A stretch of DNA of 16,878 nt from an uncultured Ruminiclostridium sp. (GTDB taxonomy: Bacteria; Bacillota; Clostridia; Oscillospirales; Ruminococcaceae): the NCBI GenBank assembly GCA_910579265.1, contig CAJTTE010000004.1, positions 1 through 16,878 on the forward strand. The letters are read 5' to 3'. Shown in pieces: positions 8,326 to 15,579 of the stretch. Position 1 is the stretch's first letter. Every line of letters starts with the position of its first letter. A model generated the notes under the pieces. It made no database searches. It was not told the DNA's origin and saw nothing but the letters and a program-made list of their open reading frames with translations. Both the position numbers and the translations under genes were made by a program.

Positions 8326-8357
8326 AAAAAGCTTGCATATATCAATGCAAGCTTTTT
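8326..8357. terminator. Bidirectional intrinsic terminator
   Basis: A perfect 13-bp stem (AAAAAGCTTGCAT with ATGCAAGCTTTTT) surrounds a six-base loop, giving U tracts in both directions. It lies 35 bases beyond the stop of the leftward HAD gene and would also stop any rightward transcript from the gene-free island. Confidence 0.85.
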
Positions 8358-8392
8358 GTATGTCTTTTGACAAATGACGGGAGCAGAATAGA

Positions 8393-9100
8393 TTATTGCT
8401 CAATATCCGGCATCAGAAGTTCCGCAAAACCGTTTAAATCCTTAACGATAAGTCCGTCATAATCGGAATGTTTGTTTTTTCTGTCAACCAGTACGCTTTC
8501 ACAACCGAAACGCTTCGCTGCAATAATATCTTTTTCTTCATCGCCGACAACAATTATTTCATGTGCGGCTATTCCGAAATGATCAGCTATATCCTCAAGG
8601 CCTTTTGGATTTGGTTTTCTGTAACCGCAGGTAATAGAGGAAACGTAAAAGTCAAAATAGGGCATAAGCTCCGCACAATATTTTCTGTGCATTTCATCAG
8701 GCATTCCCGACGCAACATCAGTCAAAGCGGCGATGCGGTATTTCTTTTTTAATTTTTCAAGCACGGTAAGGGTATCCGGATAGATATAGGGGACAAGGTC
8801 TACGGATAAGAAAAAGGAGTTGATCATTTCATTAAGTGGAATGCTGCAATCCCAATGGGCCGTGGCTTCCTTAAATATCTTTTCCGGAGGCAAATCTATT
8901 TCACGATAGTTTACTTTAGGATTAAAGGAACGCAGTATTTTTTCCGATTTTTCAATATCATTATCGGATATATTCAAATTAAGGCTTTTTCGGAGATGCT
9001 TAAAAGCCTTTTCGTAAAATTCCGTCCATACGTCAGGCATATTTTTGTATTCCATAAGCGTTCCGCCTATGTCAAATACAATAGCAGTAATTTTTTTCAT
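8393..9100 (-). CDS. HAD superfamily hydrolase with atypical motif I
   Basis: The 235-residue protein has the Rossmann core and an alpha-helical cap (about residues 20-100) of subfamily IA haloacid dehalogenase-like hydrolases, usually phosphatases of small metabolites. Motif I is VFDIGGTLME: the nucleophile Asp10 is present, but the +2 position is Gly12 where phosphatases normally have Asp. Motif II is ALTDVAS (Thr127), motif III Lys162 in YRKPNPK, and motif IV VVGDEEKDI (Asp187, Asp191). The missing general acid suggests altered chemistry or weak phosphatase activity. It is the last gene of a leftward set with the NUDIX and phosphate transporter genes, 105 bases after the former. No clear ribosome site is seen before the ATG. 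A terminator lies at 8326-8357. The substrate is unknown. Confidence 0.85.
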   Translation of the reverse strand: MKKITAIVFDIGGTLMEYKNMPDVWTEFYEKAFKHLRKSLNLNISDNDIEKSEKILRSFNPKVNYREIDLPPEKIFKEATAHWDCSIPLNEMINSFFLSVDLVPYIYPDTLTVLEKLKKKYRIAALTDVASGMPDEMHRKYCAELMPYFDFYVSSITCGYRKPNPKGLEDIADHFGIAAHEIIVVGDEEKDIIAAKRFGCESVLVDRKNKHSDYDGLIVKDLNGFAELLMPDIEQ

Positions 9101-9205
9101 AAATTTATATTATGCAGTTCTTTTCATAAAATACGATTCAACAGTCTTATATCTGTCAATTTTTTATGATCGTATCCGTTTTTTATAACTTATATTTCAA
9201 ATATT

Positions 9206-9712
9206 TTAATTGTATTTGTTCAGCAGTTCGATACAATTATCCAAATGTGTTCCGGAGAAATTATTATTCCTTTCAACCATTTTTTTCGCTTCGTCCAGAC
9301 TTGTCCATATAAATCCGTCGACTTCTTTTGAGCTTCCGAAGGAGGAGGCTTTTACATAGGCTATAAATCCGGGCATTATAAGGGCTTTAGGTTCGAAATA
9401 ATAGCTTTTGACATATTCCAATGATAAAACCTTTTGCCCGGTTTCTTCAAGGACCTCCCGTATGACGGTTTCTTCAAGCGAATCCCCATTTTTTACATAT
9501 CCCGAACACAACACATATTTTTCTTTTGAAATATGATTTTGTTTAAGCAAAAGCACTTCTTTTTTTTCGTTGAGAATAACCGTCAGTATGCAGCAGGCGG
9601 GATTATCAAAATAGAATTTACCGCAGTTCGCGCAATACTTCTGTTCTCCTTCATCGCCAACAGCTTTTAATGTCAACGGTCTTGCGCAATACGGGCAAAA
9701 AGTATATTTCAT
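9206..9712 (-). CDS. NUDIX hydrolase with N-terminal zinc ribbon (NudC-like)
   Basis: The 168-residue protein opens with a four-cysteine zinc ribbon (CPYC at 6-9, CANC at 27-30), followed by FYFDNPACCI, an arrangement seen in NADH pyrophosphatase-type NUDIX enzymes. The NUDIX box runs GYVKNGDSLEETVIREVLEE and continues TG; the first catalytic-helix acidic residue is Asp instead of Glu, and the REVLEETG metal-binding core is intact. The SQPWPFP signature of true NudC is absent, being replaced by YYFEPKALIMPGF, so the substrate may be a different nucleoside diphosphate derivative. It starts one base after the stop of the transporter gene, so the two are probably translationally coupled. AAAGG within the transporter's end serves as ribosome site. 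Confidence 0.88.
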   Translation of the reverse strand: MKYTFCPYCARPLTLKAVGDEGEQKYCANCGKFYFDNPACCILTVILNEKKEVLLLKQNHISKEKYVLCSGYVKNGDSLEETVIREVLEETGQKVLSLEYVKSYYFEPKALIMPGFIAYVKASSFGSSKEVDGFIWTSLDEAKKMVERNNNFSGTHLDNCIELLNKYN

Positions 9713-9713
9713 A

Positions 9714-11483
9714 TCAGTCTTTCACCTTTTTAGGCAAACTGTATTTCTGCGTATAATCGGTGAAGTTTTCCAAAAAGAAAGCATCCTCGGTTTTTTTCAG
9801 TTCGTTTATATATTCGTGAGTCTCGAAGCTTCCGTCCTGTATCTGTATAAGGCATACAGCGATATTTGAGCAGTGATCGGCTATTCGCTCAAAATTCGTA
9901 AGCAGATCCGAGAGGATGAATCCGGCTTCGATTGTGCATTTTCCTTTGCGAAGCCGTTTGATATGATGCTTCTTTATTTCGTTACGCAGATTGTCAATAA
10001 CTTCTTCCAGAGGCTCCACGGTCTTCGCTTTGTCTATATCTCCGGTTTCAAAGGCGGTAAATGCCAGATCGATAATCTCCGAAATGGCTTCGGTAAATAT
10101 CCTCAGCTCCTCCTGAGCCTTGTCCGAAAAGGCAAGATCCTTTCTGTTAAGCTCCTGGGCAGCTTCAAGGGTATTTACGGCGTGATCTGAAATCCTTTCT
10201 ATATCACCTATACAGTGCAGAAGAAGGGAAATTTCCTTACTATCCTTATCAGTGAGGTTTTGGGAATTGAGCTGTAACAGATATGTGCCTATCTTGTCCT
10301 CATATTCGTCTACACGGTTTTCGTTTTCAATAATTTCCTTTCCGGTTTCCTCGTCATATTCCTTAAGCATTTTTACGGCGTCGGCAAGAGTGGATTGAGT
10401 CAGGGACGCCATTTTAACAGACAGCGTCCGGCATTGGTCTATAGCAAAGGACGGAGATGACAAAAAGCGTTTATCAAGTCTTGCATAATTTTCATCGCTG
10501 TGTTTTCCTTCGCGTATTGTGATACGAGCGAGTTTTTCAAGAAGTTTTGTAAACGGAAGAAGAATTATTGCGGTAAGAGTATTGAAAACAGTATGAACGA
10601 CCGCAATGGTAAATTGGTTCGCGGCAGCATCGGCAAATGCAAAATCAAAAATCAAATCGGCTATGTAGTATAAAATCAGGAACAGAACGGTTCCGATAAC
10701 GTTAAAATAAAGATGTATCACCGCGGCGCGTTTAGCGTTTTTGCTTGCTCCCACACTTGATATCAGAGCGGTAGAGCATGCACCTATGTTTTGTCCCATA
10801 ATAATCGGGATAGCACTTCCCAACGGAAGCGCACCGGTAGATGACAATGCCTGAAGAATACCTACGGAGGCGGAGGAGCTTTGCATTACCGCAGTAACTA
10901 TTATACCGCAGAGAACGCCTAAAACGGGATTGGAAAACGCGGTAAGCGCACGGGTAAATTCCGGGACCTCCGCCAAAGGCTTTACGGCGGAGGACATGGC
11001 GCTCATACCCAGCATAAGAAGCGCAAAGCCTATCATAACCGTTGCAATATTGTATTTTTTTCCTTTTTTAATAAAGGTCAGTATCATAACGGCTATTATA
11101 GCAATTATGGGAGAAAAGTTCGAAGGATTCAGCATTTGTATAAAGATGTTTTCGCCTTCGATTCCCGTAAGAGATATAAGCCACGCAGTTACGGTCGTTC
11201 CTATATTTGCACCCATTATTACGCCGGTAGCCTGGCTTAGCTGCATTATACCGGAGTTTACGAAGCCCACCACCATTACCGTTGTGGCGGATGAGCACTG
11301 CATCAATGCCGTAACCGTCAATCCAAGCAATACACCTTTGATTTTATTGCTGGTAAGCCGCTCGAGAATTTTTTCCAGTTTTCCTCCGGAGAGCTTTTCC
11401 AAACCGGTGTTCATTACCTTCATTCCGTAAAGAAACATGGCAAGTCCACCCGCAAATGACAGTATACCCAATAATAATTCCAT
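9714..11483 (-). CDS. Na+/phosphate cotransporter with PhoU-like C-terminal domain
   Basis: The 589-residue membrane protein imports (or exchanges) inorganic phosphate using the sodium gradient. Two inverted Na_Pi_cotrans repeats each carry the QSSSA-type signature: QCSSA at 62-66 and QSSSA at 201-205. Hydrophobic helices run from residue 1 to about 320. From about 350 onward a helical cytoplasmic domain resembles PhoU, with repeated acidic/basic helices and the phrases CIGDIERISDHAVN and LTNFERIADHCSN. PhoU domains are thought to gate transport or sense phosphate. AAAGGA lies about seven bases before the ATG. A promoter is seen at 11586-11614. The NUDIX gene follows at one base. NptA/YjbB-type is the best assignment. 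Confidence 0.93.
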   Translation of the reverse strand: MELLLGILSFAGGLAMFLYGMKVMNTGLEKLSGGKLEKILERLTSNKIKGVLLGLTVTALMQCSSATTVMVVGFVNSGIMQLSQATGVIMGANIGTTVTAWLISLTGIEGENIFIQMLNPSNFSPIIAIIAVMILTFIKKGKKYNIATVMIGFALLMLGMSAMSSAVKPLAEVPEFTRALTAFSNPVLGVLCGIIVTAVMQSSSASVGILQALSSTGALPLGSAIPIIMGQNIGACSTALISSVGASKNAKRAAVIHLYFNVIGTVLFLILYYIADLIFDFAFADAAANQFTIAVVHTVFNTLTAIILLPFTKLLEKLARITIREGKHSDENYARLDKRFLSSPSFAIDQCRTLSVKMASLTQSTLADAVKMLKEYDEETGKEIIENENRVDEYEDKIGTYLLQLNSQNLTDKDSKEISLLLHCIGDIERISDHAVNTLEAAQELNRKDLAFSDKAQEELRIFTEAISEIIDLAFTAFETGDIDKAKTVEPLEEVIDNLRNEIKKHHIKRLRKGKCTIEAGFILSDLLTNFERIADHCSNIAVCLIQIQDGSFETHEYINELKKTEDAFFLENFTDYTQKYSLPKKVKD

Positions 11484-11585
11484 ATTCAGTCCTTTCTGCT
11501 GACTGAGAGCCTTGATTTTTCGGCAGGCTACCGATTTTCGGTTATTTAAGCTTTATTTATGCATTTTCATTTTACACACAATCTC

Positions 11586-11614
11586 ATTATAGCAAAAAAA
11601 ACTCCCAAAGACAA
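11586..11614 (-). promoter_or_regulatory. Sigma-A promoter of the phosphate transporter operon
   Basis: On the minus strand, TTGTCT (11609-11614) and TATAAT (11586-11591) are separated by 17 bases. Transcription should start near 11579, about 95 nt before the ATG. The -35 box lies in the loop of the hairpin at 11596-11626, and the T tract of that hairpin forms the spacer. Confidence 0.7.
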
Positions 11615-11626
11615 TAGGAGTTTTTT
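11596..11626. terminator. Bidirectional terminator-like hairpin
   Basis: AAAAAACTCC pairs with GGAGTTTTTT around an 11-base loop. T tracts follow in both directions. On the minus strand it would stop readthrough from the vWA operon just before the transporter promoter, whose -35 box it contains. Confidence 0.65.
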
Positions 11627-11799
11627 GTTTTTCGAAAAATGTTGAAAAAACGTAGAATTTTTTTGTTCCGTTACCGGGATTTATATACACATTAACGGAC
11701 AGGTTAAATAGTTGACCGTAAGGGCCCGCCCCCACCGTAAATGTTTTATGAGAGGATGATAATGCCAACGCGTTTTTTGGAAAAGGTTGAATTCAGATC

Positions 11800-11829
11800 A
11801 GGCGTATAAAATACGCCTATGATTTTTTA
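11800..11829 (+). terminator. Orphan rightward terminator
   Basis: AGGCGTAT pairs perfectly with ATACGCCT around AAA, and six T residues follow at 11824-11829 on the plus strand. No plus-strand gene lies upstream of it. A short unassigned transcript may therefore exist between about 11690 and 11830. Confidence 0.5.
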
Positions 11830-11899
11830 AATTTAAGATACAATCGGAAAATACGGGGTAAATATTATAGTTTTTGTACAGACATGAAGCAAAAAAACA

Positions 11900-11938
11900 A
11901 ACCATATAGATCATATAAGGATAATGATCTATATGGTT
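11900..11938 (-). terminator. Terminator of the vWA-like operon
   Basis: A perfect 15-bp stem (AACCATATAGATCAT with ATGATCTATATGGTT) with a nine-base loop is followed on the minus strand by TGTTTTTTTG. It lies 32 bases beyond the stop of the leftward unknown gene. Confidence 0.88.
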
Positions 11939-11970
11939 CGTTCGGGTTTTATATGAACAACTCAGCTATT

Positions 11971-12582
11971 TCATTCGGATTTTTCTATTTTCTCCAAGAG
12001 CTTATCTGAAAGAGATGCCCAGTACAACGGAAATAAGGCGTCCGCACATCCTAAGAAAAACATATTTTTATTGTTGATAACGGAAAACTCTTTACCGTGA
12101 GTATATACCCATGATTTAAACCATTCGGTGTCAAAAAGAGGTTCTTCCTGATCCTTTGATCTCAGAAGCTTCATATTGTTTTTAAAATCCGAGGTTATTA
12201 TACCGTCGAGATTCTGAGCTCCCGCATCGCAAATAATTCTGAAAAGCTCTTTCAGATCGTTGTCATTAAAGCTTCCTTTAGGAGGTATATATTTTTTCAA
12301 AAAGGGAATCCGCACGGCAAAAGCATATTTAATAAGCCTTTTAACTGCTGCGAATCCGGGGTCCTTCAGATCGCCCGTCATTTCAGGATAAATCTTATAG
12401 CCCAAATTACCCAAAAGAGTGCTGTCGGTAATATTGCTCAAAGCGATCTTAAATATATCCTTTACGTTAACACTGTAAAAATCTTCACAGGAAACAAAGT
12501 AAATATATCTTAACGCCTCATAGATAGAATCGGCGGCATCGCTTACCATCGAAGCCATAGATAAGAGTTCTGACTGTGTCAT
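11971..12582 (-). CDS. Hypothetical protein, partner of the vWA-like protein
   Basis: I do not recognise this 203-residue protein. It looks soluble and mostly helical. It has no signal peptide and no clear membrane helix, although FFLGCADALFPLYWASL near the C-terminus is hydrophobic. A mid-protein basic/hydrophobic segment, VKRLIKYAFAVRIPFLKKY, is followed by IPPKGSFNDNDLKELF. It starts 32 bases after the vWA-like gene, on the same transcript, with AAAGGAC about nine bases before the ATG, and a strong terminator follows. The tight pairing suggests the two products act together, but no function can be assigned. Confidence 0.75.
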   Translation of the reverse strand: MTQSELLSMASMVSDAADSIYEALRYIYFVSCEDFYSVNVKDIFKIALSNITDSTLLGNLGYKIYPEMTGDLKDPGFAAVKRLIKYAFAVRIPFLKKYIPPKGSFNDNDLKELFRIICDAGAQNLDGIITSDFKNNMKLLRSKDQEEPLFDTEWFKSWVYTHGKEFSVINNKNMFFLGCADALFPLYWASLSDKLLEKIEKSE

Positions 12583-12614
12583 AAAAATCCGTCCTTTATA
12601 TTAGTTTTCGGTTA

Positions 12615-13202
12615 TCAGTCCGTTTTCCCGGTCCTAAGGGCGTAAATCCCATCGCTCAGCTTTTTATATTCATCGGCAAAGCTGTTTTCATAGGATAGAT
12701 CCACCATGAAGGTCTTGTCTCCGGAGATCCCCAATTTTTCCATATTTATGCTGAGATCCGTCATAAGATAAAAGGTCCAGTTATAAACCTCGGTCTGATG
12801 TTTTATTTTTTCCGCAAGCTGAGGATATGTGTATCGTTTACTGGCGTTGTCCTTTCCGAGAATGACCAGCGTCACTATTACTTTAGAGGGACGCTGATCC
12901 TCGGGGGTCTTGCTGAGTCTTTCCCCCACATCGTCGATAGTTCTTACTGCCGAATCAATAAAAGGGCATATCCCGTTTATATCAAAGGGATTTTTATTAA
13001 GCTTAAGCTCATCTATAGGCACATTGTCGGCTAAGGTTATATAAGCGCTTCCGAACAGGTTTAAGGTGATATTCGTTTCTACAGGACATTTTTTTTGATG
13101 CTCAATCAGGCTCTTAAAAGCATCTTTTGCCTGCGCATACTGTTTTTTTGTTTCAGAACTGTAATCAAGCGTAAAAACCAGTTCATGCAGTTTATTATTC
13201 AT
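12615..13202 (-). CDS. Von Willebrand factor A-like protein with degenerate MIDAS
   Basis: The 195-residue protein matches, from memory, the overall pattern of small cytoplasmic vWA proteins of Clostridia (VF-LD-S, KSLIEHQKK, VPIDELK, RPSKVIVT, NASKRYTYPQL, NWTFYLM). In active members a metal-ion-dependent adhesion site is built from DxSGS, a Thr in G-TALLD, and the Asp of TTDG. Here those are DYSSE (Asp13 and Ser15 kept, second Ser now Glu17), GICPFID (Thr replaced by Cys79) and VILGKDNAS (Asp replaced near Leu115). Metal binding is probably lost or altered, so a scaffold or decoy role is possible. The ATG follows a G-rich ribosome site (GGGGGGA) at about eight bases. It is first in a two-gene operon. 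Confidence 0.8.
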   Translation of the reverse strand: MNNKLHELVFTLDYSSETKKQYAQAKDAFKSLIEHQKKCPVETNITLNLFGSAYITLADNVPIDELKLNKNPFDINGICPFIDSAVRTIDDVGERLSKTPEDQRPSKVIVTLVILGKDNASKRYTYPQLAEKIKHQTEVYNWTFYLMTDLSINMEKLGISGDKTFMVDLSYENSFADEYKKLSDGIYALRTGKTD

Positions 13203-13259
13203 TGAACAGTCCCCCCGTTACATTTATTGACGAATAGATAAAAGCTTTTAGAGTCATAC

Positions 13260-13277
13260 AGCATGTAAGGACATGCT
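13260..13277 (-). promoter_or_regulatory. Hairpin at the 5' end of the vWA operon mRNA
   Basis: AGCATGT and ACATGCT form a perfect 7-bp stem with a four-base loop, within a few bases of the inferred transcription start (about 13281). Such 5' hairpins often protect mRNA from decay. It could instead be an operator just downstream of the start site. Confidence 0.4.
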
Positions 13278-13287
13278 TACCGTTATT

Positions 13288-13316
13288 ATTATAACAAAGT
13301 TTTACTGATTTTGCAA
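13288..13316 (-). promoter_or_regulatory. Sigma-A promoter of the vWA-like operon
   Basis: On the minus strand, TTGCAA (13311-13316) and TATAAT (13288-13293) are 17 bases apart. The predicted start is near 13281, about 78 nt before the ATG. The -35 box falls inside one unit of a 21-bp-period direct repeat. Confidence 0.65.
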
Positions 13317-13337
13317 GGCGTTTTACTGATTTTACAA
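13299..13337. repeat. Tandem direct repeat overlapping the vWA operon promoter
   Basis: Two units of GTTTTACTGATTTTGCAA (13299-13316) and GTTTTACTGATTTTACAA (13320-13337) differ at one base in 18 and are offset by 21 bases, two helical turns. One covers the -35 box and part of the spacer; the other lies directly upstream. A looser third unit may follow to about 13360. The layout suits a pair of same-face binding sites for a regulator. Confidence 0.6.
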
Positions 13338-13340
13338 AAC

Positions 13341-13520
13341 TTTTATTGCAGTTTTATCATAAGATGGTCATATGCTGTTTTTTTCGATTGAAACACATAA
13401 TTGCAGCAGTAAAAAATATTATGGCAACTTTTCTTTAAAATTTACCGCTGCGGTCAGATTGTAGAAAAAAGCCCTAATCCGAAGGGGAAACGGGGCGCCG
13501 TTAAATATTATGGATAAACA
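13341..13520. other. Gene-free gap before the thrS promoter
   Basis: Divergent intergenic DNA. Only small palindromes are seen, such as AACGG/CCGTT at 13489-13502. No T-box elements (no GGTGGNACCGCG-type antiterminator block) and no gene are evident. Confidence 0.4.
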
Positions 13521-13549
13521 TTGACATTCGGGATCAAAAGTGATAAAAT
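13521..13549 (+). promoter_or_regulatory. Sigma-A promoter of thrS
   Basis: TTGACA (13521-13526) and TAAAAT (13544-13549) are separated by 17 bases. The start should be near 13556, leaving a leader of only about 45 nt, too short for a T-box. Confidence 0.75.
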
Positions 13550-13599
13550 ATTCAAATACGGATATTTTGCCGTAAATAATAAAAACGGAGGAATTGATG

Positions 13600-15510
13600 A
13601 TGCTAATCACATTGAAAGACAATGTAAAAAAGGAGTATCCCAACGGAACTACCGCTTTCGACATTGCCAAGGACATCAGCGCCGGACTTGCAAGAGCTGC
13701 CTGCGCTGCAAAAATAGACGGAAAAGTGTGTGATCTGCGAACTTGCATCGATAAGGATTCCTCGCTCGAAATACTTACATTCGATGACGAGGACGGCAGA
13801 AGGGCGTTCCGTCATACCGCTTCCCATATACTTGCCCAGGCAGTCAAGAGACTGTACCCCGAGGTCAGGTTGGCTATCGGTCCCGCTATCGACAACGGCT
13901 TTTACTATGATTTTGACAAGGAGACTCCCTTTACCGCCGAGGATTTGGAAAAAATCGAAGCCGAGATGAAGAAAATCGTTAAGGAGGGTGCGGAGCCCGT
14001 TCAATTCTATCTTTCTCCAGAGGAAGCACTGAAGAAATTGGAGGACGAGGGCGAGCCTTACAAGGTTGAACTGTGCAGGGAGCACGCCGACAAGGGGGAA
14101 GATATAAGCTTCTACACCCAAGGCGATTTTACCGACCTTTGCGCGGGTCCTCATCTTATGAACGTTTCTGCGGTTAAGGCGTTTAAGCTTACCTCGGTGA
14201 CGGGCGCTTATTGGAGAGGAAGCGAAAAGAACAAGATGCTTTCGCGTATTTACGGTACGGCGTTTCCAAAGGCCTCAGAATTGCAGGAATATTTAGACAG
14301 ACTCGAAGAAGCCAAAAAAAGAGATCACAGAAAAATCGGCAGGGAAATGGGTCTGTTTACGCTTATGGAGGAGGGTCCCGGATTCCCCTTCTTCCTTCCG
14401 AAGGGTATGGTATTAAAGAATACCCTGCTTAAATACTGGCATGAAATTCATGAGCGCGAGGGCTATCTTGAAATCAGCACTCCTATTATGCTGAATAGGC
14501 AGCTTTGGGAGACCTCGGGACATTGGGATCACTACAAAAACAATATGTATACCACCACTATCGACGATACTGAATTCGCCGTTAAGCCTATGAACTGCCC
14601 CGGCGGTATGCTCGTATATAAAATGGAGCCACGTTCGTATAAGGATCTCCCTATGAAATTAGGAGAGCTTGGCTTGGTTCACCGCCATGAAAAATCCGGT
14701 CAGCTTCACGGCTTAATGCGGGTGCGCTGCTTTACTCAGGACGACGCCCACATTTATATGACCCGAGAACAGATCACGGAGCAAATCAAGGGCGTTGTAC
14801 GGTTGATAGACGAGGTCTATACTCTGTTTGGCTTTAAGTATCACGTTGAGCTTTCCACAATGCCTGAGGATCACCTTGGTTCGCTTGAGGATTGGGAAAT
14901 GGCAACAAACGGTTTAAGGAACGCTCTTGATGAGATGAATATGCCTTATGTCGTAAATGAGGGAGACGGTGCGTTCTACGGGCCCAAAATAGATTTTCAC
15001 CTTGAGGATTCTATCGGGCGTACTTGGCAGTGCGGCACGATCCAGCTTGACTTCCAGCTTCCTATGCGGTTCGGCGCGGAATATACCGGCGCCGACGGAC
15101 AAAAGCATCAGCCGATTATGATTCACCGCGTTGCCTTTGGCTCAATTGAGCGCTTTATCGGTATTCTTACCGAGCATTTTGCGGGAAAATTTCCGCTTTG
15201 GCTCTCTCCCGTTCAGGTGAAGATAATGCCTATAGCCGATCGTCACAATGAATTTTGTGACGAGATAGCGGAAGCACTTGGCAAGGCGGGAATCCGTTAT
15301 GAGATCGATACGAGAAGCGAGAAGATCGGGTATAAAATTCGTGAAGCACAGTTAAACAGAATCAATTACATGCTTGTCATAGGAGACAATGAGGTTGAGG
15401 AAAAGAGCGTTTCCGTCCGCTGCCGCAAGCGCGGGGATATTGGCAAGATGGGGATTACGGAATTGTGCGAAATGCTGAAAAAAGAAGTCGATGAAAAAAC
15501 CATTCTTTAA
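13600..15510 (+). CDS. thrS: Threonyl-tRNA synthetase
   Basis: ThrRS charges tRNA-Thr with threonine in the cytoplasm and edits mischarged serine. Domains in order (residue numbers counted from the TTG at 13594): a TGS domain (about 1-65), the editing domain with HTASH at 74-78 and DLCAGPH near 181-187 (zinc-like HxxxH/CxxxH set), the class II catalytic core, and a C-terminal anticodon-binding domain from about 540 (LWLSPVQVKIMPI). The catalytic zinc ligands are visible as the Cys of MNCPGG, the His of VHRHEKSG and the His of MIHRVAFGS. Class II motif 2 is present in the VRCFTQDDAHIY neighbourhood. The ATG at 13600 is chosen because GGAGG lies eight bases upstream; an ATG at 13597 and a TTG at 13594 are alternatives. 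Full length, unmistakable. Confidence 0.97.
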   Translation: MLITLKDNVKKEYPNGTTAFDIAKDISAGLARAACAAKIDGKVCDLRTCIDKDSSLEILTFDDEDGRRAFRHTASHILAQAVKRLYPEVRLAIGPAIDNGFYYDFDKETPFTAEDLEKIEAEMKKIVKEGAEPVQFYLSPEEALKKLEDEGEPYKVELCREHADKGEDISFYTQGDFTDLCAGPHLMNVSAVKAFKLTSVTGAYWRGSEKNKMLSRIYGTAFPKASELQEYLDRLEEAKKRDHRKIGREMGLFTLMEEGPGFPFFLPKGMVLKNTLLKYWHEIHEREGYLEISTPIMLNRQLWETSGHWDHYKNNMYTTTIDDTEFAVKPMNCPGGMLVYKMEPRSYKDLPMKLGELGLVHRHEKSGQLHGLMRVRCFTQDDAHIYMTREQITEQIKGVVRLIDEVYTLFGFKYHVELSTMPEDHLGSLEDWEMATNGLRNALDEMNMPYVVNEGDGAFYGPKIDFHLEDSIGRTWQCGTIQLDFQLPMRFGAEYTGADGQKHQPIMIHRVAFGSIERFIGILTEHFAGKFPLWLSPVQVKIMPIADRHNEFCDEIAEALGKAGIRYEIDTRSEKIGYKIREAQLNRINYMLVIGDNEVEEKSVSVRCRKRGDIGKMGITELCEMLKKEVDEKTIL

Positions 15511-15514
15511 GCTG

Positions 15515-15543
15515 TTGACATTCATAAATAAATGTGATAGAAT
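15515..15543 (+). promoter_or_regulatory. Sigma-A promoter of the YjfB-like gene
   Basis: TTGACA (15515-15520) and TAGAAT (15538-15543) are 17 bases apart. It begins five bases after the thrS stop, so the small gene has its own strong transcription start near 15550. Confidence 0.8.
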
Positions 15544-15579
15544 TACACTGTAAAAAATAGGAAAGGAGGGCAGATGATT

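Noticed and set aside
8229..8462. 77-codon plus-strand frame
   Set aside because: It runs through the strong terminator and the end of the HAD gene on the other strand.
9101..9205. Separate promoter for the HAD gene
   Set aside because: A minus-strand TTGACA is present, but the best -10-like box is 20 bases away, so the call is too weak.
13340..13520. Possible T-box leader of thrS
   Set aside because: No antiterminator block is visible and the strong promoter lies downstream of this stretch.
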